Assembly (NCBI RefSeq): GCF_038502225.1
Contig: NC_091298.1
Coordinates: 27,621,963 to 27,685,962, forward strand
DNA: 64,000 nucleotides
Direction: 5' to 3'
DNA from: Cherax quadricarinatus
Taxonomy: Eukaryota; Arthropoda; Malacostraca; Decapoda; Parastacidae
The position numbers and the translations under genes are program-made. The notes under the pieces were generated by a model, which did not search any database, had not been told where the DNA came from, and was given only the letters and a program-made list of their open reading frames with translations. Shown in pieces: positions 1 through 16,390 of this stretch; the stretch's first letter is position 1, and every line of letters begins with the position of its first letter.

Positions 1-3231
<3,231 letters not shown>

Positions 3232-3295
<64 letters not shown>

Positions 3296-3330
3296 TATAT
3301 ATATATATATATTATATATATATATATGTC
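3232..3330. repeat. (AT)n microsatellite
   Basis: AT tract with a short TTTT interruption between D copies 3 and 4. Confidence 0.95.
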
Positions 3331-3716
3331 TGTCGTGCCGAATACGCAGAATTTGCGATCTTGGCTTAAATAGCAACGCTCATCTTGCCATATAGGACAA
3401 GTGAAAATTTGTGTATGCAATAATTTCGCCAAAATCATTCTGAACCTAACGAAAAAAATATATTTCACTGGGTTTGTTTAGTATTAAATTATTGTAAGCA
3501 AATCTAAAATATATTTAGTTGGGTTAGGCTAAAATAAATTGTTCTTGTTATAATAAGGTTAGGTAAGTTTTCAAAGTTCCTTTTGGTGCAAAATTATAAA
3601 TTTTTACATCAGCATTAATGAAAAAAATATATATTTAAACGCATAAGAGAAAATTTTAGAAAAGACTTAATTTTAAATGAGTTCTTGCTAATTGGCCAGT
3701 TTTACATATTCGGCAC

Positions 3717-3722
<6 letters not shown>
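3331..3722 (-). mobile_element. TIR element family D, copy 4 (inverted)
   Basis: Same ~392-bp unit, minus orientation, both terminal inverted repeats present. Confidence 0.8.

Positions 3723-3780
<58 letters not shown>
3723..3780. repeat. (AT)n microsatellite
   Basis: AT run between D copies 4 and 5. Confidence 0.95.
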
Positions 3781-3786
<6 letters not shown>

Positions 3787-4168
3787 GTGCCGAATAGGCA
3801 GAACTTGCGATCTTGGCTTAAATAGCAACGCTCATCTTGCCATATAGGACAAACGAAAATTTGTGTATGTAATAATTTCGCCAAAATCATTCTGAACCTA
3901 ACGACAAAAATATATTTCACTGTGTTTGTTTAGCATTAAATTACTGTAAGCAAATCTAGAATATATTTAGTTGGGTTAGGCTAAAATAAATTGTTCTTGT
4001 TATGATAAGGTTAGGTAAGTTTTCTAAGATTCTTTTGGAGCAAAATTATATATTTTTACATTAATATTAATGAAAAAAATATATCTTTAAACGTATAAGA
4101 GAAAATTTTAGAAAGAACTTAATTTTAGATGAGTTCTTGCTAATTGACCAGTTTTACATATTCGGCAC

Positions 4169-4174
<6 letters not shown>
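3781..4174 (-). mobile_element. TIR element family D, copy 5 (inverted)
   Basis: Same unit, minus orientation, both terminal repeats intact. It is followed by (AT)n to about 4243 and then by the 4244-4467 palindrome. Confidence 0.8.
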
Positions 4175-4467
<293 letters not shown>

Positions 4468-4483
4468 CTGTTAATTCACTTTA

Positions 4484-5290
4484 ATAAGGAGCACACCAGG
4501 AGCAGACGAGGGGACTGAAGAAAATGAAAGAACTAAGCTATATGCAGAGGCCCTAAGAGACCACAGCTGTGCCCAGGAAAAATTGAGTAGGGAAAATGAC
4601 AGACCACCGGGCACAGGGACATCAGATAGAAAAGAGATTGAAGGAAGGAGCACTGCAATGAAGGCAACTAAATCGGCTCAGGGGATGCAAAGGGAAATGC
4701 AGTGGGAGGATGAAAGAGAAAGGTCAGTTTTTGTTTATGGGCTCCAGGAAGTTGAAGGAGAAACTTGTGAAGCAAGAAGACAGGGGGAGAAAAAAAGCGA
4801 TTAGGAGAGGACGACATGACCAGGTTGACAAATTTTCTGAGAATAGGGTGGTTTACAAAAGGAAAAAAACCGGCCACTCAAAATGATTTTCAAGGCAGAA
4901 TCGGCTCAAAACAGGATCCTGCAGGAGAAAGCACGACTAAGGGACATACCGACGTATCGGAGGGTGAACCTCGACCATGACAGAACACATGAAGAGAGGC
5001 AGAAACTGAAAGAGAGAGTACAAAGATTCAAAAAGTAAAGAGAGGCAAAAGCGGAAATGAGCAGGAGAATCCTCGCTCAGGAGGAAGAGCAAATACAACC
5101 TCCCTCAGAACCACGTACAGAAGGATTTCAACCACGACAATCCCAATGCAACCAAACAATCTAACCCAAAACCCACGCACTGTACCCACTGCCCCCAACC
5201 CCCTTCATAACAAACTCCACCCCTACAAACCCCCACCAGGTCTCCCACTCCTCCAACCCCAAAGTTCTCCCGAGACCACAGTTTTAGAAT
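4484..5290 (+). pseudogene. ORF1 remnant of LINE A1
   Basis: Translated pieces include RSVFVYGLQE and, after frameshifts, LKMIFKAESAQNRIL followed by a Lys/Arg/Glu-rich segment containing RLRDIPTYRRVNLDHD. This order resembles the ORF1 protein of CR1/Jockey-group LINEs, a nucleic-acid-binding partner of the element RNA. A Pro/Asn-rich tail precedes the endonuclease region. Several stops make it non-functional. Assignment rests on motif recall and on position directly upstream of the endonuclease. Confidence 0.5.
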
Positions 5291-5295
5291 AAAAG

Positions 5296-7728
5296 TTGAA
5301 GGTTTGGTATGTGACTGCGGAAGGAATAACAAGCAAATGTGAGAAGTGGAATGAAAGAATCAAGGAGACGCCCCAAGACATCACTGGGATGATAATAGAC
5401 ACAATCTTCTCACCCGGATATCAGACCCTGAGGAAAGATAGAGGGAACAGAGGGGGAGGAGTTGCTCTGCTCATTAAAAACCAATAGGGATTTGAGGAAA
5501 TTGAAAGAATGGGCGGAAGAGACTATATAATAGGTACAATTTAGACTGGCGACATAAGGTAGTCATTGCAGTGATGTACAACCTGCCACAGAACTGCAGG
5601 AGGCCAAGAAAATAATATGAAGAGAGCAACAGAGCATTGGTGGACACACTAGCTGAGGTGGCCAGAAGAGCTCACACGGGGGTAGCGCAAAGGTACCAGT
5701 TATGAGTGATTTTAGTCACAAGGAGATTGACTGGGGGGAAACCTGGAGCCAAGATGATGGATGTGGTACTGGAAAACCTCATGCTCAACATGTTAGGGAC
5801 ACTGCCAGAGAGAGAGAGGTGAAGATGAATCAGCAAGACTGGACCTCATATTCACCTTGAGCAGCACGGACATCGAAGACATCACATATGAAAGGCCCAT
5901 CGTAGGTAATGATCACGTGTTTCTGAGCTATGAATACATAGTAGAGTTACAAGTCGAGAGGGTAACAGGAGTAGGATGGGAAAAGCCAGACTATGAGGAA
6001 ATTTCTGCAAGAGGTTCAATGGGAAAGGGAACTTGTAGGAAAATCAGTAAACAATATGATGGACTACGTGACAACAAAATGCAAGGAGGCAGAGGAGAGA
6101 TTTGTTCCCAAGAGCAACAGAAATAGTGGAAAGACCAGAACGAGCTCTAGAGAATGGAAAAAAGTACAGAAGACAAAGGACCCAGGAAAGCAAAGAGATT
6201 AATCGAAGAGCCAGAAATTGGTATGTACATATAAGGAGGGAGGCCCAAAGACAGTACGAAAGCACATAGCATCGAAGGTCAAGACTGACCCGAAGCTGTT
6301 GTATAGCCACATCAGGAGGAAGACAACAATTAAGGACCAGGTAATCAAGCTGAGGAAGGAAGGTGGGGAGCTCATGTGAAACGACCAATAAGTATGTGAG
6401 GAGCTCAACAGGAGATTTAAGGAAGTATTTACAGTGGAGACAGAAAGGACTCCGGGAAGTCAGAATAGAGGGGTACACCAACAAGTGCTGGATGAAATAC
6501 ACGCAACCAAGGAGGAGGTGAAGAAGCTGCTAAGTCAACTTGATGCCTCAAAGGCAACATCTCTCCGTGGGTCCTTAGAGACATCTCTCCGTGGGTCCTT
6601 AGAGAGAGGAGAGACGCTGTGTGTGCGACTAACAATTTTCAACACATCCATTGAAACTGGACAATTACCCGAGGTATAGAAAAAGGCAAATGTAGTCTCC
6701 ATTTTTAAGAATGAAGACAGACACGAAGCACTAAACTACAGACCAGTGTCACTGATGTTTATAGTATGCAAAGTCATGGAGAAGATTATCAAGATGAGAG
6801 TGGTGGAGCACCTAGAACGGAACAAGCTTATAAGCGACAACCAGAACAGATTCAGTGTAGGAAAATCCTGTGTCACAAATATACTGGAGTTTTATGACAA
6901 GGTAACGAAAGTAAGACACGAGAGAGAGGGGTGAGTAGATTGCATTTTCTTGGACTACAAGGCCATCGACACAGTTCCTCACAAGAGATTAAAGCAAAAG
7001 CTAGAGGATCAGACACGCGTAACAGGAAGGGCAATATCAGGGAATACCTGACAGGGAGACAACAATGAGTCATGGTACGTGACGAGGAGTCAGAGTGGGC
7101 GCCTGTGATGAGCGGGGTTCCACAAGGGGCAGTTCTAGGACCAGTGCTGCTTTTGGTATATGTGAATGACATGACGGAAGGGAGACTCAGAAGTTTGCAG
7201 ATGATGTGAAGTTAATGAAACACACATCAACCAGATAACTGCTGCAGCATTTGGGCGCCTGGCAAACCTGAGAATAGCGTTCCGATACCTCAGTAAGGAA
7301 TCGTTCAAGACTCTGTACACCGTATACGTCAGGACCATACTGGAGTATGCAGCACCAGTTGGGAACCCACACCTGGTCAAGCACATCAAGAAATTAGAGA
7401 AAGTGCAAAGGTTTGCAACAACACTAGTTCTAGAGTTAAAGGGAATGCCCTACGAAGAAAGGTTAAGGGAAATCGGCCTGACGAAACTGGAGGACAAAAG
7501 GGTTAGAGGAGACATGATAACGACATACAAAATACTGCAAGGAATTAACAAGGTGGAAGTTGAAGACTCAGATGAGTCAAAGAGATGTTAGGAAGTATTT
7601 CTTTAGTCATAGAGTCGTCAGAAAGTGGAATAATCTGGCAAGGGACCTAGTGGAGGCAGAATCCATACGTAGTTTTAAGGCGAGGTATGATAAAGCTCAT
7701 GGAGCAGGTAGAGAGAGGACCTAGTAAC
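5296..7728 (+). pseudogene. Endonuclease-RT (ORF2) remnant of LINE A1
   Basis: Endonuclease pieces at 5296-6200 include PGYQTLRKDRGNRGGGVALL and a degraded SDH-equivalent (GNDHVFLS). RT pieces at 6434-7590 include KVMEKIIKMRVVEHLERN, SVGKSCVTN and a C-terminal segment RDMITTYKILQ-like. Each matches intact copies A3 or A4 in order. Frameshifts, stops (for example taga in place of tgga near 6675) and the ~235-bp deletion show a dead copy. Confidence 0.85.
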
Positions 7729-7787
7729 GATCAATGAAGAGTCGGGGCTAGGAGCTATGAATCGACCCCTGCAACCACAAATAGGTG

Positions 7788-8932
<1,145 letters not shown>

Positions 8933-8936
8933 CGAA

Positions 8937-9070
8937 GGAGAAAGACTGATTACCTCTTCTTCTGCTATCTTCTGTACATATTTCTACAGTCTTCAGATTA
9001 TGCTCATGTACTGTATTGATAATACCCAGATGTTGTACATATGTCTGATTCTTCTTCTCGTCGGTACTGT
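8937..9070 (-). repeat. Family E dispersed repeat fragment
   Basis: The minus strand carries agacatatgtacaacatctgggtat, close to the family E core (acacatgtgcaacacttggg, then tatcttt). It lies between the (AT)n next to D copy 7 and the LINE remnant to the right. Confidence 0.45.
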
Positions 9071-9670
9071 ATGCCATTAATATGCAACAAATCTCTCGTG
9101 TTCGTGAGGTGTGGTTTCTGTGTGGAGGTTTGGAACCAGTCCCTCCAGGAATTTCCAGGTGTAGATAATGATGTACCTTTCTCACCTATGTTCCAAGAAT
9201 ACAGGTGAAGGGATTTCTAACGTTTTCATTGATTTAGGTGTTTTATTGAATGTATGAGAACAGTGAAAGATCTCTGCACTGTTTTCAGCTCAGCAATATT
9301 TCCTTTTTGAAGTGAGTTATTAGTATACAACAATATTCTTTCCTGGAGAGAACAAGTTACTTAATGAGTATCATCAGTGGTTCAACATCCCTCGTCTTTA
9401 AAGTTCTAGTTATCCAGCCTATCATTTTCCTTTCGGTATCAATAGTAATATTGCTTCCATCAAGAATCATCACTCCAACGTCTAGCACGTACAATTTTCT
9501 CTCTGCTGAATGATTTCAGTTTATCCTGCATTCCTTTTCAGTTTTCATTTCCTTCATTCTTCCATAGCGGAGTAACTGAAACTTGTCCGTATTAAACATC
9601 ATATTGTTGCCAGATGTCCACTGGAAGACCTTATTTATATTCTCTTGAAGATTTCCTGTCTTTGAGTAAA
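9071..9670 (-). pseudogene. Degenerate non-LTR RT C-terminal fragment (family F)
   Basis: Minus-strand conceptual translation with frameshifts gives, in order, a segment resembling QWTSGNNMMFNTDKFQLLRYG, then an ITRTLKTRDVEPLMIL-like stretch and a YHYLHLEIPGGTGS-like stretch. These resemble the thumb and C-terminal portion of CR1/L2-type LINE RTs (consensus FN.DKFQLLRYG, W.LRTF.TR, IIYIWKILEG). The catalytic domain is missing and stops abound. It is distinct from families A and B in this window. Recognition is from memory of the family. Confidence 0.55.
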
Positions 9671-9689
9671 AAAACCACTCATAATGGAC

Positions 9690-9960
9690 AGAACAAAAAC
9701 ACTGGAGAAGTAAAGAAGATGCGGTCAGTCCATCAGCCTTGAAGAAGTAGTTTTGAGGTTGTCAGTCCCTCAGTCATGAGAAATGCTTAGCTTCAAGATT
9801 GTGAAGCTGAACACTTCTCATGGTTGAAGGACTGACTATTTCAAAGCTACTTCTGCTGTTTCTATATTTACTCACTTCTGTATGGTACTGAAGAAGAGTA
9901 CTGTGTTAGCCAAACGTTTCTGAAATATAGATATCTAACTGTTGTATATCTTCTTCTACT
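9690..9960. repeat. Family E foldback-type repeat with imperfect inverted repeat
   Basis: 9744-9853 is an imperfect palindrome of about 50-bp arms (gaagtagttttgaggttgtc against gaagtagctttgaaatagtc on the other strand). The right side carries acgtttctgaaatatagata, the family E core. Matching pieces occur at 37718, 44955, 46505, 51240 and 52330. Confidence 0.55.
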
Positions 9961-9967
9961 TATCTTA

Positions 9968-10670
9968 CATAATGAGTCTAAGAACATGCTCATTGGGGAA
10001 GCCATGTACAAATACTAAAAAATCCGGGAAAGAGAAGTTAATGTGATATTTTTATGGATTCCATCACGCATTAGAATATTCCTTCATGATAAAGTTGATA
10101 CGTTAGCCAAGAAAAGCCTTCCGAAGGAACGAATAATATTAGGAGAGAAGTAAATAATGAAAATGAATTTTATCGGATTGCAGTTAGATGCTTGAATAGA
10201 TCTTTAACCCACTATAATAACATGAACATAGATATGTATGTTTATGGAGCAAAATGAAGTGTGAACAGTCTGACTGATGTTGTAGTGGCCAGGCTTAGGC
10301 TTGGTTACAAGTACTTCTGGCAGTTTGGCAGACACACAGATGATGATCAAACCAAATGCAAAGTATGTGGCCAACACTGTGGTCACTATCTTGAACACTA
10401 TGAGCATTACTGTCCATTTATTGAGAAACATAGATATGGACAGAATAATAACTTACGTGATATGTCAAGATATCTTATTAATGAAAATAAGATACCAGAT
10501 ATATTGAACAAGTTTCCTAAATTTCTTACATCAGGTAAGTAAACTGTAGATATACTATATCTAAATGCACTCCTGTAAACTCTTTTGAAGCCTAGTCCGT
10601 AGATCTTTTGTGCCTCCATCTGCTCTTGGATAATTGTGGGGTACAGAATAAACTAGCCGCTTCGCTGCAA
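9968..10670 (+). pseudogene. I-clade LINE fragment (5'-truncated, RNase H to 3' end)
   Basis: Closely matches the last ~750 bp of the intact I-clade ORF at 55784-57343. It starts within the RNase H region (aacatgctcattggggaagc) and runs through an open stretch 10261-10542 with SLTDVVVARLRLGYKYFWQF and a zinc-knuckle-like segment in which CxxC and His spacing is kept. The 3' UTR match ends near 10670 (aataaactagccgcttcg). Stops near 10012 and at the start of the zinc segment show it is dead. No (CTAAT)n tail is left, unlike the 57 kb copy. Confidence 0.85.
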
Positions 10671-10689
10671 AATGTAAAAATCTACTTAT

Positions 10690-11118
10690 CAGCATTGTTT
10701 ACCATTATTAAAATATAGCATCAAGGAGTCTGATGAAGAAAGTCGAGATTATGATGAATTGTATAAAGAAACTATAGCCAGCATTTCCAGCGACAGGACG
10801 TTACAGACATATTCCTGGAAATCCTTTTCCATATCACAAAAAGCAGCATCCAAAAACATGAACATAGAAGTAAATAATAGACAAATATATGATAATAACG
10901 TTATTGCCTATAGAAGGAAATACTCTAGAGTGGTGGAAAAAAAAAGATAGTTATTCCATATGTGGCAAATTAGCAAGTAAATAACCGAGTCCACCATCAT
11001 CTTCAATACAGAGAAACATTATTTAGTATTGGAGGGAACATTAAGTCTTCTCATAGGAACACATTAGCTTTTGAAAATAGAAAGATGTTGGTATTCCTCA
11101 ACTTCAGTTTGAGAATTA

Positions 11119-11120
<2 letters not shown>
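10690..11120 (+). pseudogene. hAT transposase C-terminal remnant
   Basis: In one frame the DNA reads EGNTLEWWKKK, then GKLASK, a stop, PSPPSSS, and then FSIGGNIKSSHRNTL and MLVFLNFSLRI. The order LEWWK, LA(R)KYL, P(A)SS, VFS.GG...RN.L and LFLN.N is the signature of the hAT dimerisation domain. It has at least one internal stop and no upstream catalytic region. It follows the I-clade fragment directly and is interrupted at its 3' end by the 11121-11195 insertion. Confidence 0.75.
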
Positions 11121-11160
<40 letters not shown>

Positions 11161-11195
11161 CAAAAAGAAGCGCTAAGCCACAAGGGCTATACAGC
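11121..11195 (-). mobile_element. SINE-like insertion S, 5'-truncated, with 12-bp target duplication
   Basis: The minus strand reads gctgtatagcccttgtggct, then tagcgcttctttttg and (ATA)n. It is bounded by perfect 12-bp direct repeats TTGAGAATTATA at 11109-11120 and 11196-11207. The same 3' end, with (TAA)n tail, occurs at 59836-60050. Tail plus variable-length duplication fits LINE-mediated retroposition. The host site is the hAT remnant, so this insertion is younger. Confidence 0.85.
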
Positions 11196-11207
11196 TTGAG
11201 AATTATA

Positions 11208-12410
11208 AACTTTAGAAATCTCAGTAACATATTATTGTACATTGTTCATTTTAAACTTCAAGTATTAGATTGATATAATTTTTTTCTATATTTATCGATG
11301 TATTCTATCAACGCTTCAAGTTCTGAACTGTTATTTAAGATATATAATTTTCAGCAATAACAATAATGCTCGTTATTTTTAGTTTACAAAATATTTTTAA
11401 AATCATTAAACAGTAATAACAGATTTGGATGTTTTGGTTTCTGATTATGTCTTCGTTAAATTACTAAAAATGTTGATAGATTCAGAAATTCATACTTTTT
11501 TTTCGACTTGCAAGCCTCACAGAGGCGCCTGTAATTAGTAAATAGTAATAAGATTGTCGTCACAAATTAAATTATTTAATATTAAACTTTCCTAAGTTAT
11601 TTAAAACCTTTAGAGCAATAACCATTCCATACTGAACATGCTGGTATTGATCATTTTTATGGTATCGGTATCAGTTAAAAAGCAGCAGATACCAGCCGAC
11701 CCCAGATCCGGGGTCCAGCTCCGTGGTAAAGTACTGGTTACTCTGATACAGAGTTTGCAGCTTCGAGTCCTGCTGTGGACGTAGAGACGGTATTTGTAAA
11801 TAATTTCGCCTGTTAAAATAACACGACAACAGAAGACTTTAAGAGCTGAGATATAACCTGTGACCTCACTCGTTTAGCATGGGAATATTAGGAAGTTTTA
11901 ACTGGGTCACGTGTCAAGTAAAATTTTAGAGTGACATGTCAGGCAAAGGGAAATTTTGTAAACATAGCTTATCAACCTCATAAATTTTACTAATTGTAAA
12001 TAAATTTAATTTACTCAGTCATGAATTTACATTCATATTACAATCAACACTGTTTTAATGAAGTTTCACTCTATTATATTTTCTTCAACTATGTATATGC
12101 TTGATACAACTTTCTTAAATTATTTTAGCTTCGAGGGATACAAGCCACACAGGTATGATTCTTACCAGAGTTTACTTGCAACGTGTAATATTTATTATTG
12201 TAGGAACACTGGCTGAGGTTTTAAGTTATTTTGCTAGATTTATGGGCCATGTTCCGCCCATGTGTCGTCAGTTCCAGCCGCAATTCACAATAGGAACGTC
12301 TGGTATATTTTGCCGCCCTAAAAGAGGTGTTGCACTCTCGCTGCAGTTATTATATATCTAAAACATGTAATAATCTTTTTCTGCAAAGTGATTTGTTGAA
12401 GAGCAAGTTT
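11208..12410. other. AT-rich region with a tRNA-like segment
   Basis: No coding region is seen. At about 11712-11780 the plus strand has an A-box-like ggtaaagtactgg and a B-box-like gcttcgagtcc about 45 bp apart, as in a tRNA-derived SINE head. The cloverleaf is not convincing and no tail or target duplication was found. Confidence 0.35.
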
Positions 12411-12420
12411 TTAGTTGTCT

Positions 12421-12690
12421 AATAAAGTCACAGCAGGGCAACTTTTTGGTTGTTTAATAAAGTCACAGCAGGGCAACTTTTTGGTTGTTTAATAAAGTCA
12501 CAGCAGAGCAAGTTTTTGGTTGTTTAATAAAGTCACAGCAGAGCAAGTTTTTGGTTGTTTAATAAAGTCACAACAGAGCAAGTTTTTGGTTGTTTAATAA
12601 AGTCACAGCAGAGAAAGTCTTTGGTAGTCTAATAAAGTCATTTAGAGCAGAGAAAGGCTTCGGTTGTCTAATAAGAGCTTACTGTGTTAT
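12421..12690. repeat. 35-bp minisatellite, about 7-8 copies
   Basis: The unit begins aataaagtcacagcagagca and has a 35-bp period (starts at 12421, 12456, 12491, 12526, 12561, 12596), with increasing divergence to the right. Each unit contains AATAAA by chance of sequence. Confidence 0.9.
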
Positions 12691-12715
12691 CACCATGTAC
12701 TGTGACCCACATCAC

Positions 12716-12870
12716 GAGATCCACATCATGTGACCCACGTCATGTGACCTACGTCAAGTGACCCACGTCATGTGACCTACGTCAAGTGACCCACGTCATG
12801 TGACCTACGTCAAGTGACCCACGTCATGTGACCTACGTCAAGTGACTCACGTCATGAGGTTTACGTCATG
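12716..12870. repeat. 28-bp (2 x 14) minisatellite
   Basis: Alternating gacccacgtcatgt and gacctacgtcaagt half units; about five 28-bp copies followed by degenerate ones. The half units are themselves related, so the array grew from a 14-bp ancestor. Each half carries an ACGTCA core. Confidence 0.85.
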
Positions 12871-13110
12871 TGGCTTACATAAACAGCTCTGAAAACTAAA
12901 CTTGGTCTTCGTGCGATCCTCCTGCTACATGACAAAAATTAAGTATATTTACGTTATTAATACTAGTTTTAATATATCAAAGTGATGCCTTCAGATGATG
13001 ACATGCATTTCCAAATGAATTGTGCATGTTACTTTTCCTGAACGTTATTGTGCGGTGAGAAATAATACGTACATTGCTTGTTTGGACTGTTTCTCTGTTG
13101 TGAAAATTAT

Positions 13111-13462
13111 TACACATGTGATCTTTGTTGTGACTGCTAATGTGCTGTAAAAATGTTACGTGTGTTGGTTGTTCTGTTCGTTACTGTGCTGTAAAAATGT
13201 TACGTGTGTTGCTTGTTCTGTTCGTTACTGTGCTGTGAAAATGTTACGTGTGTTGGTTGTTCTGTTCGTTACTGTGCTGTGAAAATGTTACGTGTGTTGG
13301 TTGTTCTGTTCGTTACTGTGCTGTGAAAATGTTACGTGTGTTGGTTGTTGTGTTCGTTACTGTGCTGTAAAAATGTTACGTGTGTTGGTTGTTGTGTTCG
13401 TTACTGTGCTGTGAAAATGTTACGTGTGTTGGTTGTTGTGTTCGTTACTGTGCTGTGAAAAT
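13111..13462. repeat. 44-bp minisatellite, 7 good copies
   Basis: The unit starts gttacgtgtgttggttgttc at 13155, 13199, 13243, 13287, 13331, 13375 and 13419, an exact 44-bp period with one or two substitutions per copy. Degenerate copies lie to the left from about 13050. Confidence 0.9.
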
Positions 13463-13479
13463 TATGACAGGTATAATCC

Positions 13480-13904
13480 ATGTTTTTGATGGTTACTCTG
13501 CAGTGAGAAATATTACTTCATCAATACATACTTCCCCCCACCAGGTACATTTGTATATACCAGTGTAAGAAATGAGTCTCATTAACACTCCAGTGTACGA
13601 GGAGAGACTAGAGATCATGACAAAAAATGACAATAACTGTTTATTTCTGTAAGTTTCCCAGTTTAATAAATGTTATTGCTTAACTAGTAAAGTTTTATTT
13701 ACGTTATTATATTTTCAATAACCTTTTTGATTTCACGAATCAGCACTGTTTCACTACCCCACGAACCACGGAACGGGTTGGATTGAAATCCCTGTTTTGA
13801 AATTCCAACCAAATCGTTCAGTGGTTTGCTTGCAATCGTCTTATTACGATTTCGTGTTTCATATTGGCACGTTCAATATCTGTTGTTAGAGATATTTCAC
13901 TGAA
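13480..13904. other. Region without recognisable gene
   Basis: Unique-looking AT-rich DNA between minisatellites; no coding frame or element ends recognised. Confidence 0.4.
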
Positions 13905-14050
13905 CACTTGCCATCACTGTTATACTCTATACTGGTTATTACTGTTAAATTTTCTAGTTATCACTGTTATACTCTACAATAGTTATCACTGTTATACTTT
14001 ATACTAATTATCACTGTTATACTCTACAATTGTTGTCACTGTTATACTCC
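13905..14050. repeat. ~26-bp minisatellite
   Basis: About five diverged units around atcactgttatactctac. The spacing is slightly irregular. Confidence 0.75.
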
Positions 14051-14282
14051 TTCCTAATGCTGGAGTACTTCAGTGACACTCTCACTCGATATCACAGCCA
14101 GTACACTTCACTTTATCTCACTGTCCTACCGCTTTACTTCCTAGGTCACTGTCATCAGTGATCACCAGCCCTCCGACCGACTCACCTCCCGACCCCACCT
14201 CCCGACCAACAAACCCGTCTCACCTGCCCAGAACACATGCAGCAGGTATTACGTAACAGTCGATTCGACCCGTAGCCTAGTC

Positions 14283-14425
14283 TCTGTTCATCAGCTGTCT
14301 GACTGGATCTCCTCACCAGCTGACTGACGTTCTCACTAGCTGATTGACTTCTTCACCGGTTGACTATCTTCCTCATCAGCTGACAGATTGACTTCATCGG
14401 CTGACCAACTTTCTCACCAGCTGAC
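14283..14425. repeat. ~24-bp degenerate minisatellite
   Basis: Five to six diverged units of the form ctcaccagctgactgac. It is old or low-fidelity compared with its neighbours. Confidence 0.65.
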
Positions 14426-15059
14426 TAACACATGTTTGTACCTGAACCCTGGTGTTAGACACATGTGGTATGCAATACAGACAAATTAATAAGACACAAA
14501 TGCAACACACGTGTTTTGTTCATGAATGCAAGGCTTCCACAGATTACCCCGGGTTAATAAACCTCCCGGGATAATAATCAGAAGACAATCATCTTGAAAC
14601 CACTAAAAAAAAATCATAGTTCTTAGACGACAACTGTTGTGACGCTCCGTCACTTCCTGCATCGACCACCCCGGGTTAATCTCTAATGCGGGGTTTTTAA
14701 ACAACTCGTTGGAAAATATATGTTCATTACGCACCACAGAGTATATGCTCGTAAGATAGAGATTTATATCTCAATTATACACACAGTGTTGTATCTCTTT
14801 CACTATACACTGAGAGATCTGGCAGTATACATTCCGAAAGTTGTATTACTTTCAATGTGTATACTGTGAGTAATGTCAGTGTATTCCTACCGAGAGTTAA
14901 AGCCATTTTATGAGAGCTATAAGTATTGTTAATGATAATATTTAAGTTACTTGTGGTCTGAATTTAATGAGCCATGTGCAGCCGAAATATCTGAATCCCA
15001 ACAGACTAACTAAAGTGTGTTGAAAACCACAGTGTATATACACCGGCAAATGTATATTA
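14426..15059. other. Region without recognisable gene
   Basis: No gene seen. The motif ccccgggttaat occurs twice (about 14547 and 14670), ~120 bp apart, which is weak evidence of an old duplication. Confidence 0.4.
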
Positions 15060-15293
<234 letters not shown>

Positions 15294-15327
15294 TCTGAAA
15301 TTACCTGTTTACTGTGATCTTATTGCA

Positions 15328-15637
<310 letters not shown>

Positions 15638-15639
15638 AT

Positions 15640-16069
15640 CATTTATAAAGAAAGTTATAATTATAAATCTATTATTATTATCATTATTATTATAATATTT
15701 TTAATATTGATGTTGCTGTACAGTTGTGAACAGCATTAAAGTGATCACTAGCACTGACACCAGATCTAGCTTGTAATGAGGTCAGCCTCGGTCCCATCCT
15801 CTCTTGTAGTCATTGTAGAAAACATGACATTGTAGCCGAGTAACTCAGGGCTGAGTGTTGTAACAATATCGCAAGAGTGGCAATAAGCATACCAGAAGCG
15901 ATTACAGAATATGATTAGAAAAAGTGTAGCCTACATGGCGGGTGTCGTGCCATGTTCTCGTAAAGACGAGGCTGCTGTCACTGGTCAGGGGGGAAAAAAT
16001 AGTGGGCATTAGTGAAGAACCATTGTGGTAAGTGAGACTTGCGTGGTAACCAGTAGCTGATGGTTTGTA
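15640..16069. other. Region without recognisable gene
   Basis: Starts with a short imperfect (ATT)n near 15668-15695. No coding region or known element recognised. Confidence 0.4.
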
Positions 16070-16330
16070 CTAGCTGCTGACGGTTTGCATCAGCTGGTGC
16101 TGCTGACGGCTTTCGTCACCTGGTGCTCGTGGCGGCTTTCATCAGCTGGTGCTCGTGGCGGCTTTCATCAGCTGGTGCTCCTGGCGGTTTGCATCAGATG
16201 GTGCTGCTGACGGCTTTCATCACCTGGTGCTCGTGGCGGCTTTCATCAGCTGGTGCTCCTGGCGGTTTGAATCAGCTGGTGCTGCTGACGGTTTGCATCA
16301 GCTGGTGCTGCCGGCTGGCACAGCTGGTAG
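16070..16330. repeat. 26-bp minisatellite
   Basis: About nine units of the type atcagctggtgctcgtggcg with a 26-bp period (16141, 16167, 16193). Because 26 is not a multiple of three, reading frames rotate through the array. This argues against coding, although frames stay open and read into the next array. Confidence 0.85.
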
Positions 16331-16390
16331 TGATGGCCTACAACCAGCAACTGTTGGTGTCTGGGTTCACAGACAGGTTGTAGGTAGTTG

